A stretch of DNA of 64,000 bases, from the NCBI RefSeq assembly GCF_900116765.1, contig NZ_UETC01000002.1, positions 248,001 through 312,000 on the forward strand, written 5' to 3'. Shown one piece after another: positions 27,412 to 37,104 of this stretch. Position 1 is the stretch's first letter; each line of letters opens with the position of its first letter. Made by a program: the position numbers and the translations under genes. The notes beneath the pieces are model-generated. The model was not told where the DNA came from. It saw nothing but the letters and a program-made list of their open reading frames with translations, and ran no database searches. Origin of the DNA: Jannaschia seohaensis. Lineage in GTDB: Bacteria > Pseudomonadota > Alphaproteobacteria > Rhodobacterales > Rhodobacteraceae.

Positions 27412-28596
27412 ATGGATATGGAGCACGACACCGATATCCTGATCTCCGGCGCGGGCCCCGCGGGTCTCGCAGCCGCCTGCGTGCTGGGCGCCGAGGGCCA
27501 CCGGGTCACGTTGGTCGACCCGGCCCCGCCCATCACCGGCGAGGACGCACCCGGCGCGGACCTGCGCACGACCGCCCTGCTGCAACCGGCCCGCACCCTG
27601 CTGGAGCGGGCGGGCGCGTGGGACGGACTGGCGGCCCATGGCACGCGGCTGGACGTGATGCGCATCGTCGACGCCTCGGTGAAAGCGCCCGCCGCGCGCG
27701 ACTTCCTGGCCAGCGATATCGGTGAGGAGACGTTCGGGTGGAACCTGCCCAACTGGCTGCTCCGGCGCGAGCTGCTGGCCCGGTTGGCGGAGCTGCCCAA
27801 TGTCGAGACGCGGTTCGGGCAAGGCGTCGTCGCTCGCTTCGCGCGCTCCTCCGCCGCGCGCGTGACGCTGTCGGACGGGGCGGGGGTGACGGCGGCTCTG
27901 GTGATCGCCTGCGACGGGCGCGACTCGCCGCTGCGCGAGATGGCCGGAATCGGAGCGCGCACGGTGCGCTATGGGCAGACGGCCCTGGTCTTCGCGGTGG
28001 CCCATGACCGGCCCCACGACCATGTCTCGACCGAGGTACATCTGAGCGGCGGCCCCTTCACCCTCGTGCCTCTGCCCGACCGGGACGGCGTGCACCGCTC
28101 CGCCGTGGTCTGGATGGACGAGGACGCGGAGCAGACCCGGCGGATGGCGCTGGACGACGCCGATTTCTCGGCCGAGGCCAATGCGCGCTCCGCCGATGTC
28201 TTGGGTCCGCTGCGCGTGGTCAGCCCCCGCGCCGCCTGGCCGATCATCAGCCGCCTCGCCGATCGCCTGACGGCGCAGCGCCTCGCGCTGGCCGCCGAGG
28301 CGGCACACACCATGCCGCCGATCGGGGCGCAGGGTCTGAATACCTCGCTCAAGGACATCGCCGCCCTGCGCGACCTGGCCGCGACTCACCCATTGGGCAG
28401 CCCCGAGATGCTGGCCGCCTATCAGCGGCGGCGCTGGCCGGACATGGCGGCGCGGATGGCCGGTATCGATCTGCTCAATCGGACCTCGATCGCGGGCCAT
28501 GCGGGCCTGCACGCGCTGCGCGCCGCCGGGATCCGGGCGATCCACGACATCGCGCCGATCCGGCGCACATTGATGCGGATGGGCCTCGGGAGCTGA
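27412..28596 (+). CDS. UbiH/UbiF/COQ6-family FAD-dependent hydroxylase
   Basis: A 394-aa flavoprotein monooxygenase of the family that hydroxylates the ubiquinone ring. Motifs are the FAD-binding 'ILISGAGPAGLAAA', the 'VIACDGRDSPLREMAGI' DG motif and 'LALAAEAAHTMPPIGAQGLNTSLKD', here 'AAEAAHTMPPIGAQGLN', with the GD-type motif altered to 'AAEAAH'. Alphaproteobacteria use UbiH/UbiL/UbiM variants with different ring positions, so the exact position is not assigned. Start may be GTG 27409, ATG 27412 or ATG 27418; the stop of the preceding gene ends at 27408. Confidence 0.87.
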   Translation: MDMEHDTDILISGAGPAGLAAACVLGAEGHRVTLVDPAPPITGEDAPGADLRTTALLQPARTLLERAGAWDGLAAHGTRLDVMRIVDASVKAPAARDFLASDIGEETFGWNLPNWLLRRELLARLAELPNVETRFGQGVVARFARSSAARVTLSDGAGVTAALVIACDGRDSPLREMAGIGARTVRYGQTALVFAVAHDRPHDHVSTEVHLSGGPFTLVPLPDRDGVHRSAVVWMDEDAEQTRRMALDDADFSAEANARSADVLGPLRVVSPRAAWPIISRLADRLTAQRLALAAEAAHTMPPIGAQGLNTSLKDIAALRDLAATHPLGSPEMLAAYQRRRWPDMAARMAGIDLLNRTSIAGHAGLHALRAAGIRAIHDIAPIRRTLMRMGLGS

Positions 28597-28632
28597 GGCG
28601 GCCGAAGGCCCGCCCGCCTCAGATGTCTCGGG

Positions 28633-29763
28633 TCAGCCTGGGAAGACTTGGTCGACGACGCGCTCCAACCGGGCGACGGTCCCGTCCACATCCTTGAGCT
28701 TGTCCAAACCGAACAGGCCGATGCGGAAGGTCGAGAAATCCACCGGCTCGTCGCATTGCAGCGGCACGCCCGCCGCGATCTGCATCCCCAGCGCGGCAAA
28801 GGCCTTGCCGCTCTTGACCTCGTCCGAGGGCGCATAGCAGACGACGACGCCCGGCGCCGCGAACCCGTCGGCCGCGACCGAGCGCACGCCGCGCGCCGCG
28901 AGCATCTCCCGCACCTTCGTTCCCAGCGCCCATTGCGCCTCCTTCAGGCGCTCGAACCCGTATTCCTTCGTCTCCAGGAGCGTATCGCGGAACTGGCGCA
29001 GCGCGTCGGTCGGCATCGTCGCGTGATAGGCGTGCCCGCCCGCCAGATAGGCCTCCATGATCGCGGACCACTTGCCCAGGTCGATGGCGAAGCTGTCGGA
29101 CTTGGTCTCCGCCAGCCGGGCCTTCCCCCGCTCCGACAGCATGACCAGACCGGCGCAGGGCGACGCGCTCCAGCCCTTCTGGGGGGCGGAGATCAGCACG
29201 TCGACGCCGGTGGTCTTCATGTCGACCCAGACACAGCCCGAGGCGATGCAGTCCAGCACCATCAGCGCGCCGACCTCATGGGCGGCCTCGGCCAGCGCCG
29301 TGATATAGTCGTCCGGCAGGATGACCCCGGCCGAGGTCTCGACATGGGGCGCGAAGACGATGTCCGGCTTCGCGTCGCGGATCCGGGCCGTGACCTCTTC
29401 GATGGCGGCGGGCGCGAAGGGGGCGCGGCTGTCATTGCCGGTCTGGCGCGCCTTGATCACCTCGACGCCGCCGGTGAAAGCACCCGCCTCCATGATCTGC
29501 GACCAGCGATAGCTGAACCAGCCATTGCGCACCACGAGGGCCTTGGCCCCCTGGCCGAACTGGCGCGCCACGGCCTCCATCCCGAAGGTGCCGCCGCCCG
29601 GCACGATGACGGCGTGCTCGGCGTTGTAGACCTCGCAGAGGCCCGCATGCAGATCGCGCATGACCTCCTGAAATGCCTGGCTCATGGAGTTCAGCGAGCG
29701 GTCCGTGAAAACGACCGAGAATTCTTCAAGCCCCTGCGGGTCTACGGTATCGAGCAATGCCAT
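28633..29763 (-). CDS. Class V aminotransferase (alanine-glyoxylate aminotransferase family)
   Basis: A 376-aa PLP-dependent aminotransferase. The lysine forming the internal aldimine is expected at Lys196 in 'ISAPQKGWSASPCAG'; cofactor-binding Asp is in 'GALMVLDCIASG', and 'VIVPGGGTFGMEAVARQF' and 'VETSAGVILPDDYI' are conserved. The family includes alanine-, serine- and 2-aminoethylphosphonate-pyruvate transaminases, so the donor is not certain. Monocistronic by appearance, converging with the UbiH-type gene 37 bases away. Confidence 0.87.
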   Translation of the reverse strand: MALLDTVDPQGLEEFSVVFTDRSLNSMSQAFQEVMRDLHAGLCEVYNAEHAVIVPGGGTFGMEAVARQFGQGAKALVVRNGWFSYRWSQIMEAGAFTGGVEVIKARQTGNDSRAPFAPAAIEEVTARIRDAKPDIVFAPHVETSAGVILPDDYITALAEAAHEVGALMVLDCIASGCVWVDMKTTGVDVLISAPQKGWSASPCAGLVMLSERGKARLAETKSDSFAIDLGKWSAIMEAYLAGGHAYHATMPTDALRQFRDTLLETKEYGFERLKEAQWALGTKVREMLAARGVRSVAADGFAAPGVVVCYAPSDEVKSGKAFAALGMQIAAGVPLQCDEPVDFSTFRIGLFGLDKLKDVDGTVARLERVVDQVFPG

Positions 29764-29896
29764 GTCATGTCCTCCGTCTCAGCCGGTCTTTCTCATGCGG
29801 GATCGAGCGGGGCAAAGACAATCTCATGCGCGGGCCGATTTTGGACCTCGTGACGCAGCCCCCGGCGGGATGTTATCCTGCCGGCGGAGGTGCGCG

Positions 29897-30694
29897 GTGA
29901 CAGATCGGATCGACCACGCGAGGGAACAGGCCGGGCCTGCCGTCATCCTGCTGCATTCCAGCGTGGCCGGCGCCGGGCAGTGGCGCCGGACGAAGGCCGC
30001 GCTCGGCGACAGGTTTCATTGCATCGCGCCCGACCTCTACGGCTACGGCGCGTCCCCCGGCTGGTGCGGGCCGGGGCGGCAGACGCTGGACGATCAGGTC
30101 GCGCTGATAGAGGCCGCGCTGCCGATGGAGGGGTCATTCTCGATCGTCGGGCATAGTTTCGGCGGCACCGTCGCGATGCAGTTGGCGGCCCGCCACCCGG
30201 ACCGCATCGACCGGCTGGTGCTGATCGAGCCGAACCCCTTCCCGCTGCTGGCCGAGGCAGGACGCGACGCGGCGTTCGGGGAGGCGAAGAGTCTGCGCGC
30301 CCATATCGCCCGCGCGGGGATCGACGGAGACTGGGCACGGGCCGCGGAGGTCTTCGCCGATTACTGGACCGGCCTGGGGAGTTGGGCCGCGATGCCCTCG
30401 ACGCGGCGCGACGCCTTCGCCCGCGCGCTCCGCCCCAACCTGCATGAATGGGATGCCGTCATGGAAGACGCGACGCCCCTGGTCCGTTGGCGCGCCAAGC
30501 TGCCGCACAAGACGACCGTGATCTCCGCCCAGGACACCGTCCGCTCGATCCGCGAAATCGTCGCGCTGATGGAGGAGGCCTGCCCCCATTGGCAATTCAT
30601 CCGCCTGCCCGAAGGCGGTCACATGGCCCCTCTGACGCGTCCGGACGCCGTCAATGGCCGTCTTGCCGAGATCCTGGGCGCCCCGCGGTCATAA
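29897..30694 (+). CDS. Alpha/beta-fold hydrolase
   Basis: A 265-aa hydrolase with the nucleophile elbow 'IVGHSFGGTVAMQLA' (Ser87), an oxyanion-hole region 'VILLHSSVAGAGQW', and a catalytic His in 'LPEGGHMAPLTRPD'. The start is GTG at 29897, chosen because GGAGG lies seven bases upstream; the ATG at 29684 would extend the frame through the divergent aminotransferase. Substrate unknown. It converges with the first Lrp gene and overlaps its end by 6 bases. Confidence 0.87.
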   Translation: MTDRIDHAREQAGPAVILLHSSVAGAGQWRRTKAALGDRFHCIAPDLYGYGASPGWCGPGRQTLDDQVALIEAALPMEGSFSIVGHSFGGTVAMQLAARHPDRIDRLVLIEPNPFPLLAEAGRDAAFGEAKSLRAHIARAGIDGDWARAAEVFADYWTGLGSWAAMPSTRRDAFARALRPNLHEWDAVMEDATPLVRWRAKLPHKTTVISAQDTVRSIREIVALMEEACPHWQFIRLPEGGHMAPLTRPDAVNGRLAEILGAPRS

Positions 30695-31135
30695 TGGCCC
30701 CGGCCGCCGTTCCTCGCTCAGCATGACATTGGCCTCCACCTCGCCCACGCCGGGGAGGCCCATGATGCGGCGGCGCAGGACGCGCTCGAAATCGGAGAGA
30801 TCGCGGGCGACGACACGGAGGCGGTAATCGTAGCGGCCCAGAACATGCTCCACCCGCCGCACCTCGGGGATGGCGGAGACGGCGCGCTCGAACCCATCCA
30901 GATCGACACGGCCCTTGGCCCCCAGCTTCACGCCCAGAAACACGGTGACGCCAAAGCCCAGCTTTTCCAGATCCAGCGACAGCTCCCGCCCCGTCAGGAT
31001 GCCCGCCTTGCGCAGCCGGTCCAGGCGCCGCCAGGCCGCCGCCTGACTGAGCCCCACGGCACGCCCCACCGCCCCCGCCGAAAGCGCGGCATTGGCCTGA
31101 ACCACCTTCAGGATCGCCCGGTCGAGATCGTCCAT
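30689..31135 (-). CDS. Lrp/AsnC-family transcriptional regulator (1)
   Basis: A 148-aa feast/famine regulator: N-terminal winged helix-turn-helix ('MDDLDRAILKVVQANAALS', 'VGRAVGLSQAAAWRRLDRL') and a C-terminal RAM/AsnC ligand domain ('VSAIPEVRRVEHVLGRYDYRL', 'GLPGVGEVEANVML'). It follows a second lrp gene on the same strand. Its ribosome-binding site (AGAAGGGG) is the tail of an intergenic repeat. Target genes unknown. Confidence 0.93.
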   Translation of the reverse strand: MDDLDRAILKVVQANAALSAGAVGRAVGLSQAAAWRRLDRLRKAGILTGRELSLDLEKLGFGVTVFLGVKLGAKGRVDLDGFERAVSAIPEVRRVEHVLGRYDYRLRVVARDLSDFERVLRRRIMGLPGVGEVEANVMLSEERRPGPL

Positions 31136-31139
31136 TCCG

Positions 31140-31224
31140 CCCCTTCTTCTGGCCGAAAGTACTCCGGAGAGCGCGAGAGGAGACCTCTCGCAGGCGCGCG
31201 CGGGGCTCGATGCCCCGCGCGCGC
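31140..31224 (-). repeat. Dispersed intergenic repeat, copy 3, between two lrp genes
   Basis: Read leftward from the second lrp stop: a 13-bp perfect stem (31194-31206 with 31212-31224, loop ATCGA), a second perfect stem GCGAGAGG-TCT-CCTCTCGC (31173-31191), then 'TCCGGAGTACTTTCGGCCAG' and AAGAAGGGG, which serves as ribosome-binding site for the downstream lrp gene. Hairpins may attenuate read-through between the two regulators. Confidence 0.7.
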
Positions 31225-31232
31225 CTCCTCCC

Positions 31233-31688
31233 TCAGACGGGCAGCACCGCGTCCGTCTTGACCCGCGTGACATGCATCAGCGCCTCGATATCGGCGATAT
31301 GCGGCAAGGTCAGGATGCGGTCGCGGTAAAGCTCCCTCCAATGCGCAAGATCGCGGGCGATGACTTGCAGCCGCGCATCGACCCGGCCGAGGAAGGTCTG
31401 GATCTCGATCACCTCGGGCACCTCGCGCGCGGCGGCGAGAAAGCGGTCCAGCGCCCGCGGCTCCGCCTTGTCGAGGGTGAAGCGCAGCGAGACCTCAACC
31501 TTGTAGCCCGCCGCCTTCCAGTCGATCACGCCATGGACGCCGCGCAGCACCCCGTTTTCGCGCAGCCGTTCGATCCGGCGGGCGACGGTCGCGGGCGGCA
31601 GACCGAGCTCGGCCGCGAGGTCACCGGCCGAAAGCTCCGGCTCGGCTTGCCAACGGCGAAGGAGGGCGCGCTCCTGGTCGGTGAGCAT
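31233..31688 (-). CDS. Lrp/AsnC-family transcriptional regulator (2)
   Basis: A 151-aa Lrp-like protein with a helix-turn-helix ('LTDQERALLRRWQAEPELS', 'LAAELGLPPATVARRIERLR') and an AsnC ligand domain ('REVPEVIEIQTFLGRVDARLQVIARDL', split as 'VPEVIEIQTFLGRVDAR' and 'LQVIARDL'). It is divergent from ilvC with 128 bases between starts, so control of branched-chain amino-acid synthesis by this regulator is plausible. It differs clearly from its neighbour in sequence, so this is an old duplication or two independent genes. Confidence 0.93.
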   Translation of the reverse strand: MLTDQERALLRRWQAEPELSAGDLAAELGLPPATVARRIERLRENGVLRGVHGVIDWKAAGYKVEVSLRFTLDKAEPRALDRFLAAAREVPEVIEIQTFLGRVDARLQVIARDLAHWRELYRDRILTLPHIADIEALMHVTRVKTDAVLPV

Positions 31689-32839
<1,151 letters not shown>

Positions 32840-32856
32840 GCCGCAATTGTTGACGG

Positions 32857-32882
32857 GACGGCCGCCGAATGGGGCGGCCGTC
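32857..32882 (+). terminator. Hairpin after ilvC
   Basis: Perfect 10-bp stem GACGGCCGCC (32857-32866) and GGCGGCCGTC (32873-32882) with loop GAATGG, 18 bases after the ilvC stop. It is followed by TCATCTCC rather than a T-run, so termination may be partial. Confidence 0.65.
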
Positions 32883-32943
32883 TCATCTCCGGGCCGTCCA
32901 TGCCGCCTCGACGGGGCCAATCGGCCTGGAGAGCAACGGGGGC

Positions 32944-33639
32944 ATGACTGAGCCAACTGCCCCCACCCGCATGACCCGGGACCATGCCCGACTTCTGCAA
33001 AGCTATGCCCGCGGCACCGGCGCCGCGCGCCCTCCGGCCGCGACCTTCCTGCTCGGCGTCGCGTCCACGCTGCTTCTGACCCCCGTCGGCCTCGGCCTGT
33101 TCATCGCCGCCTGCGCCGCGCTCCTGGTGGCGGAGCGGATCGGCGGGGTCGCCGCCGACCCGCTCCCCTGGGCCGCCCTCCTCGCCATGGGCGCGGTGAG
33201 CGTCCGGCAGGCCTCCCATGTGCGGCGAGCCCCGGGCCGGAGCCGCCTGCGGCGGGCGGGGATCGCGGCGGATCGCGCCGCGGGCGAGGTCGAGGAAGAA
33301 CGCCACACCATCGCCGAAGCCCGCCTCCTGCGAGACCCCGACCAAGGCGGCCGGATCCTGCTTGTCCACACCGAGGACGACCGCGTTTTCGCGACCTACG
33401 ATTACGCCAGCTTCGCCGGCCCCGAGGCCGACGCGGCCGCTCCCGGGATCACGGCACGGCGCGAGATGCGATTCGTCCGCTTCCCGCAAAGCGGCATCTA
33501 GGAAGTGCTCTTCGAGGGCGAGGCGGTCCCGACCCGCCCTCCGCTCGTTCTGGAGGCCGATCCGGACGACTGGCCGGTCGATGGCGCGTGGTGGGACGTG
33601 CCCTGGGACGCCGTGCCGGAACGCGCCATGGGCCTCTGA
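32944..33639 (+). pseudogene. Conserved two-TM hypothetical protein interrupted by an in-frame TAG
   Basis: From ATG 32944 the frame gives a soluble N-terminus, two close membrane segments ('ATFLLGVASTLLLTPVGLGLF', split across about residues 36-55, and 'AACAALLVAERIGGVAA'), and a charged C-terminal domain ('EARLLRDPDQGGRILLVHTEDDRVFATYDY'-like). TAG at 33499-33501 ends it at 185 aa. The same frame then stays open and protein-like for 45 more codons ('EVLFEGEAVPTRPPLVLEADP', 'WPVDGAWWDVPWDAVPE') to TGA at 33637-33639. This looks like a single nonsense change in a 231-codon gene. I do not recognise the family. Confidence 0.6.
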
Positions 33640-33699
33640 GCCGGACCACCCCCCGCGCGGGGGCGGCATCGGCCCCTGCGGACCGGGGCGGGGCCGCGA

Positions 33700-33870
33700 T
33701 CAGACGTCGGCTGGCGTGCCGAAGCTGTCCTTGTCGGCTGCCAGCGTGGATTTCGGGGCTCGCGGATCCTTCATCCGTTCGATGGTCTTGTGCTGCGCGA
33801 CCAGCGCAAAGAGCACGCCGGTCAGCAGGGTGCCAAAGGCGAGAACGGGGAGGAGGAGGTCGGTAAGCAT
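33700..33870 (-). CDS. Small single-TM protein, 56 aa
   Basis: A short membrane protein: an N-terminal hydrophobic helix ('LTDLLLPVLAFGTLLTGVLF') followed by a charged cytoplasmic-like tail 'AQHKTIERMKDPRAPKSTL'. The ATG at 33870 has GGAGACAGAG just upstream. Short proteins like this are common in Rhodobacterales; function unknown. It is divergent from an EamA gene 88 bases away. Confidence 0.65.
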   Translation of the reverse strand: MLTDLLLPVLAFGTLLTGVLFALVAQHKTIERMKDPRAPKSTLAADKDSFGTPADV

Positions 33871-33958
33871 CTCTGTCTCCAACAATTTCACTTGTCGGCC
33901 AACGCGGGTGCGAAAGCAGTGGTTCCCCTGGACCGCCGGGCGCGCTAGTCCGCCGCAC

Positions 33959-34870
33959 ATGGCGCAGACCACAGATACGCCGGTTTCGGCCCCCACGGCC
34001 GGGAACTGGGCCTCCATGCTCTCCCTCGGCGTGATCTGGGGCGGGAGCTTCATGGTCGTGGCCATCGCCTTGCGGGGCTATGGGCCGGTCACGGTGGCCG
34101 CAGCGCGGACGGGCCTCGGCGCGCTGTCGCTGCTGGCGCTGGCCCTGGCGCTGGGACGGCCGCGGCCGCGCTGGGACCCGGTGCTCGCGGGCTTCGTCGT
34201 CGCGCTGGGATTGCTGACGGCGGCGCTCCCGTTTCTTCTGCTGGCCTGGGGGCAGCAGCATGTCTCCTCCGCGTTCGCCGGGCTGGCCATGGCGGTCCTG
34301 CCGCTCTTCCTTCTGCCGCTCGCCCATCTCTTCGTTCCGGGCGACCGGCTGACGACGCGCAAGGCGGGCGGGTTCGCGTTGGGACTGGTGGGCGCGATGG
34401 TGCTGCTCGGCCCAGGCATCACCGCCGCGGGCAGCGGGGATCTGGTGGCGCTGGGGCGCATCGCCTGCGTGGGCGCCACGATCTGCTATGCCTTCGGCTC
34501 CATCCTCACCCGCCGCTGTCCCGAGATCGACGCGCTGTGGCTTTCGGTGCTGACATTGCTCGTGGGGGCCGCCGCGCTGGTGCCAGCCATGCTGGCGATC
34601 GAAGGCGTGCCGGGCGCGGCCCCGCCGCTGGTGCTGGGCGCGATCCTGTTCCTCGGCCTGGTGCCGACGGCCTTTGCCGCGCTCTTGCGCGTGCAGGTGA
34701 TCCGCAGCGCGGGGCCCAGTTTCATGACCCTGGTCAATTATCAGGTGCCGGTCTGGGCGATGCTTTTCGGTGCCTTGATCCTGGGCGAAGACCTGCCGGG
34801 CCGCTTCTATCTGGCGCTCGCGCTCATCGCCTGCGGATTGGCGGTCAGCCAATGGCGCCGCGGCCATTGA
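33959..34870 (+). CDS. DMT/EamA-family membrane transporter (second)
   Basis: A 303-aa protein with ten predicted hydrophobic helices in two EamA repeats: 'LGVIWGGSFMVVAIALRGYGP', 'QHVSSAFAGLAMAVLPLFLL' and the second-half 'VNYQVPVWAMLFGALILGEDLP', each shown in parts. The sequence 'YQVPVWAMLFGALILGE' is a typical EamA end motif. Substrate unknown. Start ATG at 33959. It precedes trkH by 31 bases; co-transcription is possible. Confidence 0.88.
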   Translation: MAQTTDTPVSAPTAGNWASMLSLGVIWGGSFMVVAIALRGYGPVTVAAARTGLGALSLLALALALGRPRPRWDPVLAGFVVALGLLTAALPFLLLAWGQQHVSSAFAGLAMAVLPLFLLPLAHLFVPGDRLTTRKAGGFALGLVGAMVLLGPGITAAGSGDLVALGRIACVGATICYAFGSILTRRCPEIDALWLSVLTLLVGAAALVPAMLAIEGVPGAAPPLVLGAILFLGLVPTAFAALLRVQVIRSAGPSFMTLVNYQVPVWAMLFGALILGEDLPGRFYLALALIACGLAVSQWRRGH

Positions 34871-34901
34871 CAGCCGCGTCCCCGCGCCGGAGACCCATGG
34901 G

Positions 34902-36350
34902 ATGATCGACTTCCGCCCTGTCGGCTACGTGATCGGCCTTCTGCTGCTGGCCCTGGGCGCGTCCATGGCGCTGCCGATGCTGGCCGACATCATGCAAGGC
35001 AACGGCCATTGGCCCGTCTTCTTCGAGAGCGGGATGATCACACTCCTGGTGGGTATGTGCCTCGCGCTCTCCTGCTCGAACGCGGTGCGCGACCGGCTGT
35101 CACTGCAACAGACCTTCCTGCTGACGACCACCGTCTGGGTCGCCCTGCCGATCTTCGCCGCCCTGCCCTTCATGCTGGGCGCGACAGAGGTCAGCTACAC
35201 GGACGCCTTCTTCGAAGCGATGTCGGGCCTGACCACCACCGGCTCGACCGTGCTGACGGGGCTGGACACGCTGCCGCGCGGATTGCTGCTCTGGCGGGGG
35301 ATGCTGCAATGGTTCGGCGGGATCGGGATCATCGTCGTTGCGATGGTCTTCCTGCCGGAACTCAGGGTCGGCGGCATGCAGATCTTCCGCTCCGAGGCGT
35401 TCGACACGATGGGCAAGGTGTTGCCGCGCGCCGCCGAGATCGCCTCGCAGATCAGCACCATCTATATCGGGATCACGCTGGCTTGCGCGCTCGCCTATTC
35501 CGCGGGCGGGATGGGGCCGTTCGATGCGGTGGTCCACGCGATGACGACCGTGTCGACCGGCGGGTTCGCCAATTACGACGCCAGCTTCGCGCAGTTCTCG
35601 GGCGGGCTCGAATATGTGGCGACCGTCTTCATGCTGGCAGCGGCGCTGCCCTTCGTGCTCTATGTGCAGCTTCTCAACGGGAACGGCAGGCCGCTGATCC
35701 ACAACAGCCAAGTCCGCGCGTTCCTTGGAGTGGCGGCGGCCCTGACGTTGGTCATCGCGCTGGTCCTGATGGTGCGCGCGAGCTTTCCGGCGGAGCAGGC
35801 GATGCGCGAGGCGCTGTTCAACATCGCCTCGATCCTGACGGGAACGGGCTATACCAGCGTCGACTACATGAATTGGGGGGCCTTCGTCATTGGCCTGTTC
35901 TTCTTCATGGGCCTGATCGGCGGCTGCGCCGGCTCGACCTCCTGCTCGATCAAGATCTTCCGCTACCAGATCCTTCTCGCGGCGATCAAGGCGCAGATCC
36001 GGCGGGTCCATTCCCCCCACGGCATCTTCATGGCGCGCTACGACGGGAGAACGGTCACCGAGGACGTGCTGTCCTCGGTGATGGCGTTCTTCGTGCTGTT
36101 CATCGTGACGCTGGGCGTCTTCGCGGTGGCGCTCGCGATGACCGGGCTCGACTTTCTGACCTCGGTCTCCGGCGCGGCGACGGCGGTGGCGAATATCGGG
36201 CCGGGCCTGGGGCCGGTGATCGGGCCGTCCGGCAACTTCGCGCCGCTGAACGATGTGGCCAAATGGCTGCTCTCGGCGGCGATGCTGATCGGGCGGCTGG
36301 AGCTGGTGGTCGTCTACGTCCTGTTCACGGCGCGCTTCTGGCGGGGGTAA
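34902..36350 (+). CDS. trkH: Potassium uptake protein TrkH
   Basis: The membrane pore subunit of the Trk K+ uptake system, working with cytoplasmic TrkA (not in this window). The 482-aa protein has four pore-loop repeats with selectivity-filter glycines: 'MSGLTTTGSTVLTG', 'AMTTVSTGGFANYD', 'ASILTGTGYTSVDY' and 'AATAVANIGPGLG'. Long hydrophobic helices surround each. Length matches TrkH. The ATG at 34902 gives the usual short N-terminus. A repeat with a terminator-like hairpin follows. Confidence 0.95.
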   Translation: MIDFRPVGYVIGLLLLALGASMALPMLADIMQGNGHWPVFFESGMITLLVGMCLALSCSNAVRDRLSLQQTFLLTTTVWVALPIFAALPFMLGATEVSYTDAFFEAMSGLTTTGSTVLTGLDTLPRGLLLWRGMLQWFGGIGIIVVAMVFLPELRVGGMQIFRSEAFDTMGKVLPRAAEIASQISTIYIGITLACALAYSAGGMGPFDAVVHAMTTVSTGGFANYDASFAQFSGGLEYVATVFMLAAALPFVLYVQLLNGNGRPLIHNSQVRAFLGVAAALTLVIALVLMVRASFPAEQAMREALFNIASILTGTGYTSVDYMNWGAFVIGLFFFMGLIGGCAGSTSCSIKIFRYQILLAAIKAQIRRVHSPHGIFMARYDGRTVTEDVLSSVMAFFVLFIVTLGVFAVALAMTGLDFLTSVSGAATAVANIGPGLGPVIGPSGNFAPLNDVAKWLLSAAMLIGRLELVVVYVLFTARFWRG

Positions 36351-36369
36351 CCGCCCGGCCGAGAGGGCG

Positions 36370-36425
36370 GAGGGGGCTCTGCCCCCGCCTTCGGCCCCCC
36401 GGAGTATTTCCAGCCAGAAGAAGAG
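36370..36425 (+). repeat. Dispersed intergenic repeat, copy 4 (after trkH)
   Basis: Read rightward: hairpin GGGGGC-TCT-GCCCCC (36372-36386), then 'CCCCCCGGAGTATTTCCAGCC' and AGAAGAAGAG. It lies 20 bases after the trkH stop in the same orientation as that gene, as copies 1 to 3 do with theirs. Confidence 0.7.
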
Positions 36426-36434
36426 AGGACGCCG

Positions 36435-36584
36435 TCAGGTGCGGGTGGGGCAGTCCGCCCGGAGGCATGGCGGGGAGGGCGGCACCGCGGGTTCGGTGAT
36501 CGGCAGGCCCTGGATCTTCGGCGGCACGACCGGAGCGGCGCCGGGGGCGCAGGGGAGCAGCATCAGGGTCAGGGCGAATTTCAT
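36435..36584 (-). CDS. Possible 49-aa secreted peptide
   Basis: An ATG-started frame with a short basic start and hydrophobic core ('MKFALTLMLLPCAPGAAP') and a Pro-rich mature part ending 'PPSPPCLRADCPTRT', with two cysteines near the C-terminus. It has the look of a signal-peptide-bearing small protein, and it sits 50 bases upstream of holC's end on the same strand. No homologue is known to me. The frame may be fortuitous. Confidence 0.4.
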   Translation of the reverse strand: MKFALTLMLLPCAPGAAPVVPPKIQGLPITEPAVPPSPPCLRADCPTRT

Positions 36585-36633
36585 GCCCTCTCAACGCCAC
36601 CGGACCCGGCCGGTTCCCGGGCGCGCGGAGGCC

Positions 36634-37104
36634 TCACTCCTCGGAGACGTTCTTCGTCGCCTTCTGCTCCCACTTGCCGGACTCCTCGGACCAGTAGCGC
36701 GCGGGGAGCCCGGCCGCGACCAGCTCCTTCCACTGTTTGCGCGCCCGGGTCAGCGCCTCTCCGTCGAGCCCGTCGAAGATCACGCAGGTCCGCGTGAGGC
36801 CGCGGACCTCCTCGGGCGGGGCCTCCGCCCCGTCCAGCGCCATCAGCACGGTGGCGCCATTGGACGCGACGCCCGTGGTCAGCAGGATCGGCTGCGCCGC
36901 GTCATGGGCGCCGCCCGCCAGCCCATGCGGCAGGAACGCGTCCGACGGGCCCAGCCACAGCGCATCGTCCAGCGCGCGCAGACGCTTCGCATCCGGGCTC
37001 CGCACCGCGATGCGCCAGCCCGCCGACAGGCAGCGGGGCAAGAGCGTGTGGAGCGTCTCCGCCGGCGAGCGGCGGGTGAGGTGGTAGAACCAGACCTCAC
37101 CCAT
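36634..37104 (-). CDS. holC: DNA polymerase III chi subunit
   Basis: A 156-aa clamp-loader accessory subunit that links the polymerase to SSB. Recognised from the N-terminal 'VWFYHLTRRSPAETLHTLLPRCLSAGWR' (split 'WFYHLTRRSPAETLHTLLP' and 'RCLSAGWR'), 'LDDALWLGPSDAFLPHG', and 'RKQWKELVAAG'. ATG at 37104 gives the family start and overlaps the end of pepA by 8 bases. The pepA-holC arrangement is conserved in alphaproteobacteria. Confidence 0.93.
   Translation of the reverse strand: MGEVWFYHLTRRSPAETLHTLLPRCLSAGWRIAVRSPDAKRLRALDDALWLGPSDAFLPHGLAGGAHDAAQPILLTTGVASNGATVLMALDGAEAPPEEVRGLTRTCVIFDGLDGEALTRARKQWKELVAAGLPARYWSEESGKWEQKATKNVSEE

Noticed and set aside
27001-28545. 514-codon minus-strand open frame
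   Set aside because: Antisense to the HAD nucleotidase and the UbiH-type hydroxylase; no recognisable domain.
33499-33501. TAG as a pyrrolysine codon
   Set aside because: No pyl genes or PYLIS-like context are seen, pyrrolysine is not known in Rhodobacterales, and prfA (RF1, which reads UAG) is present and intact in this window.
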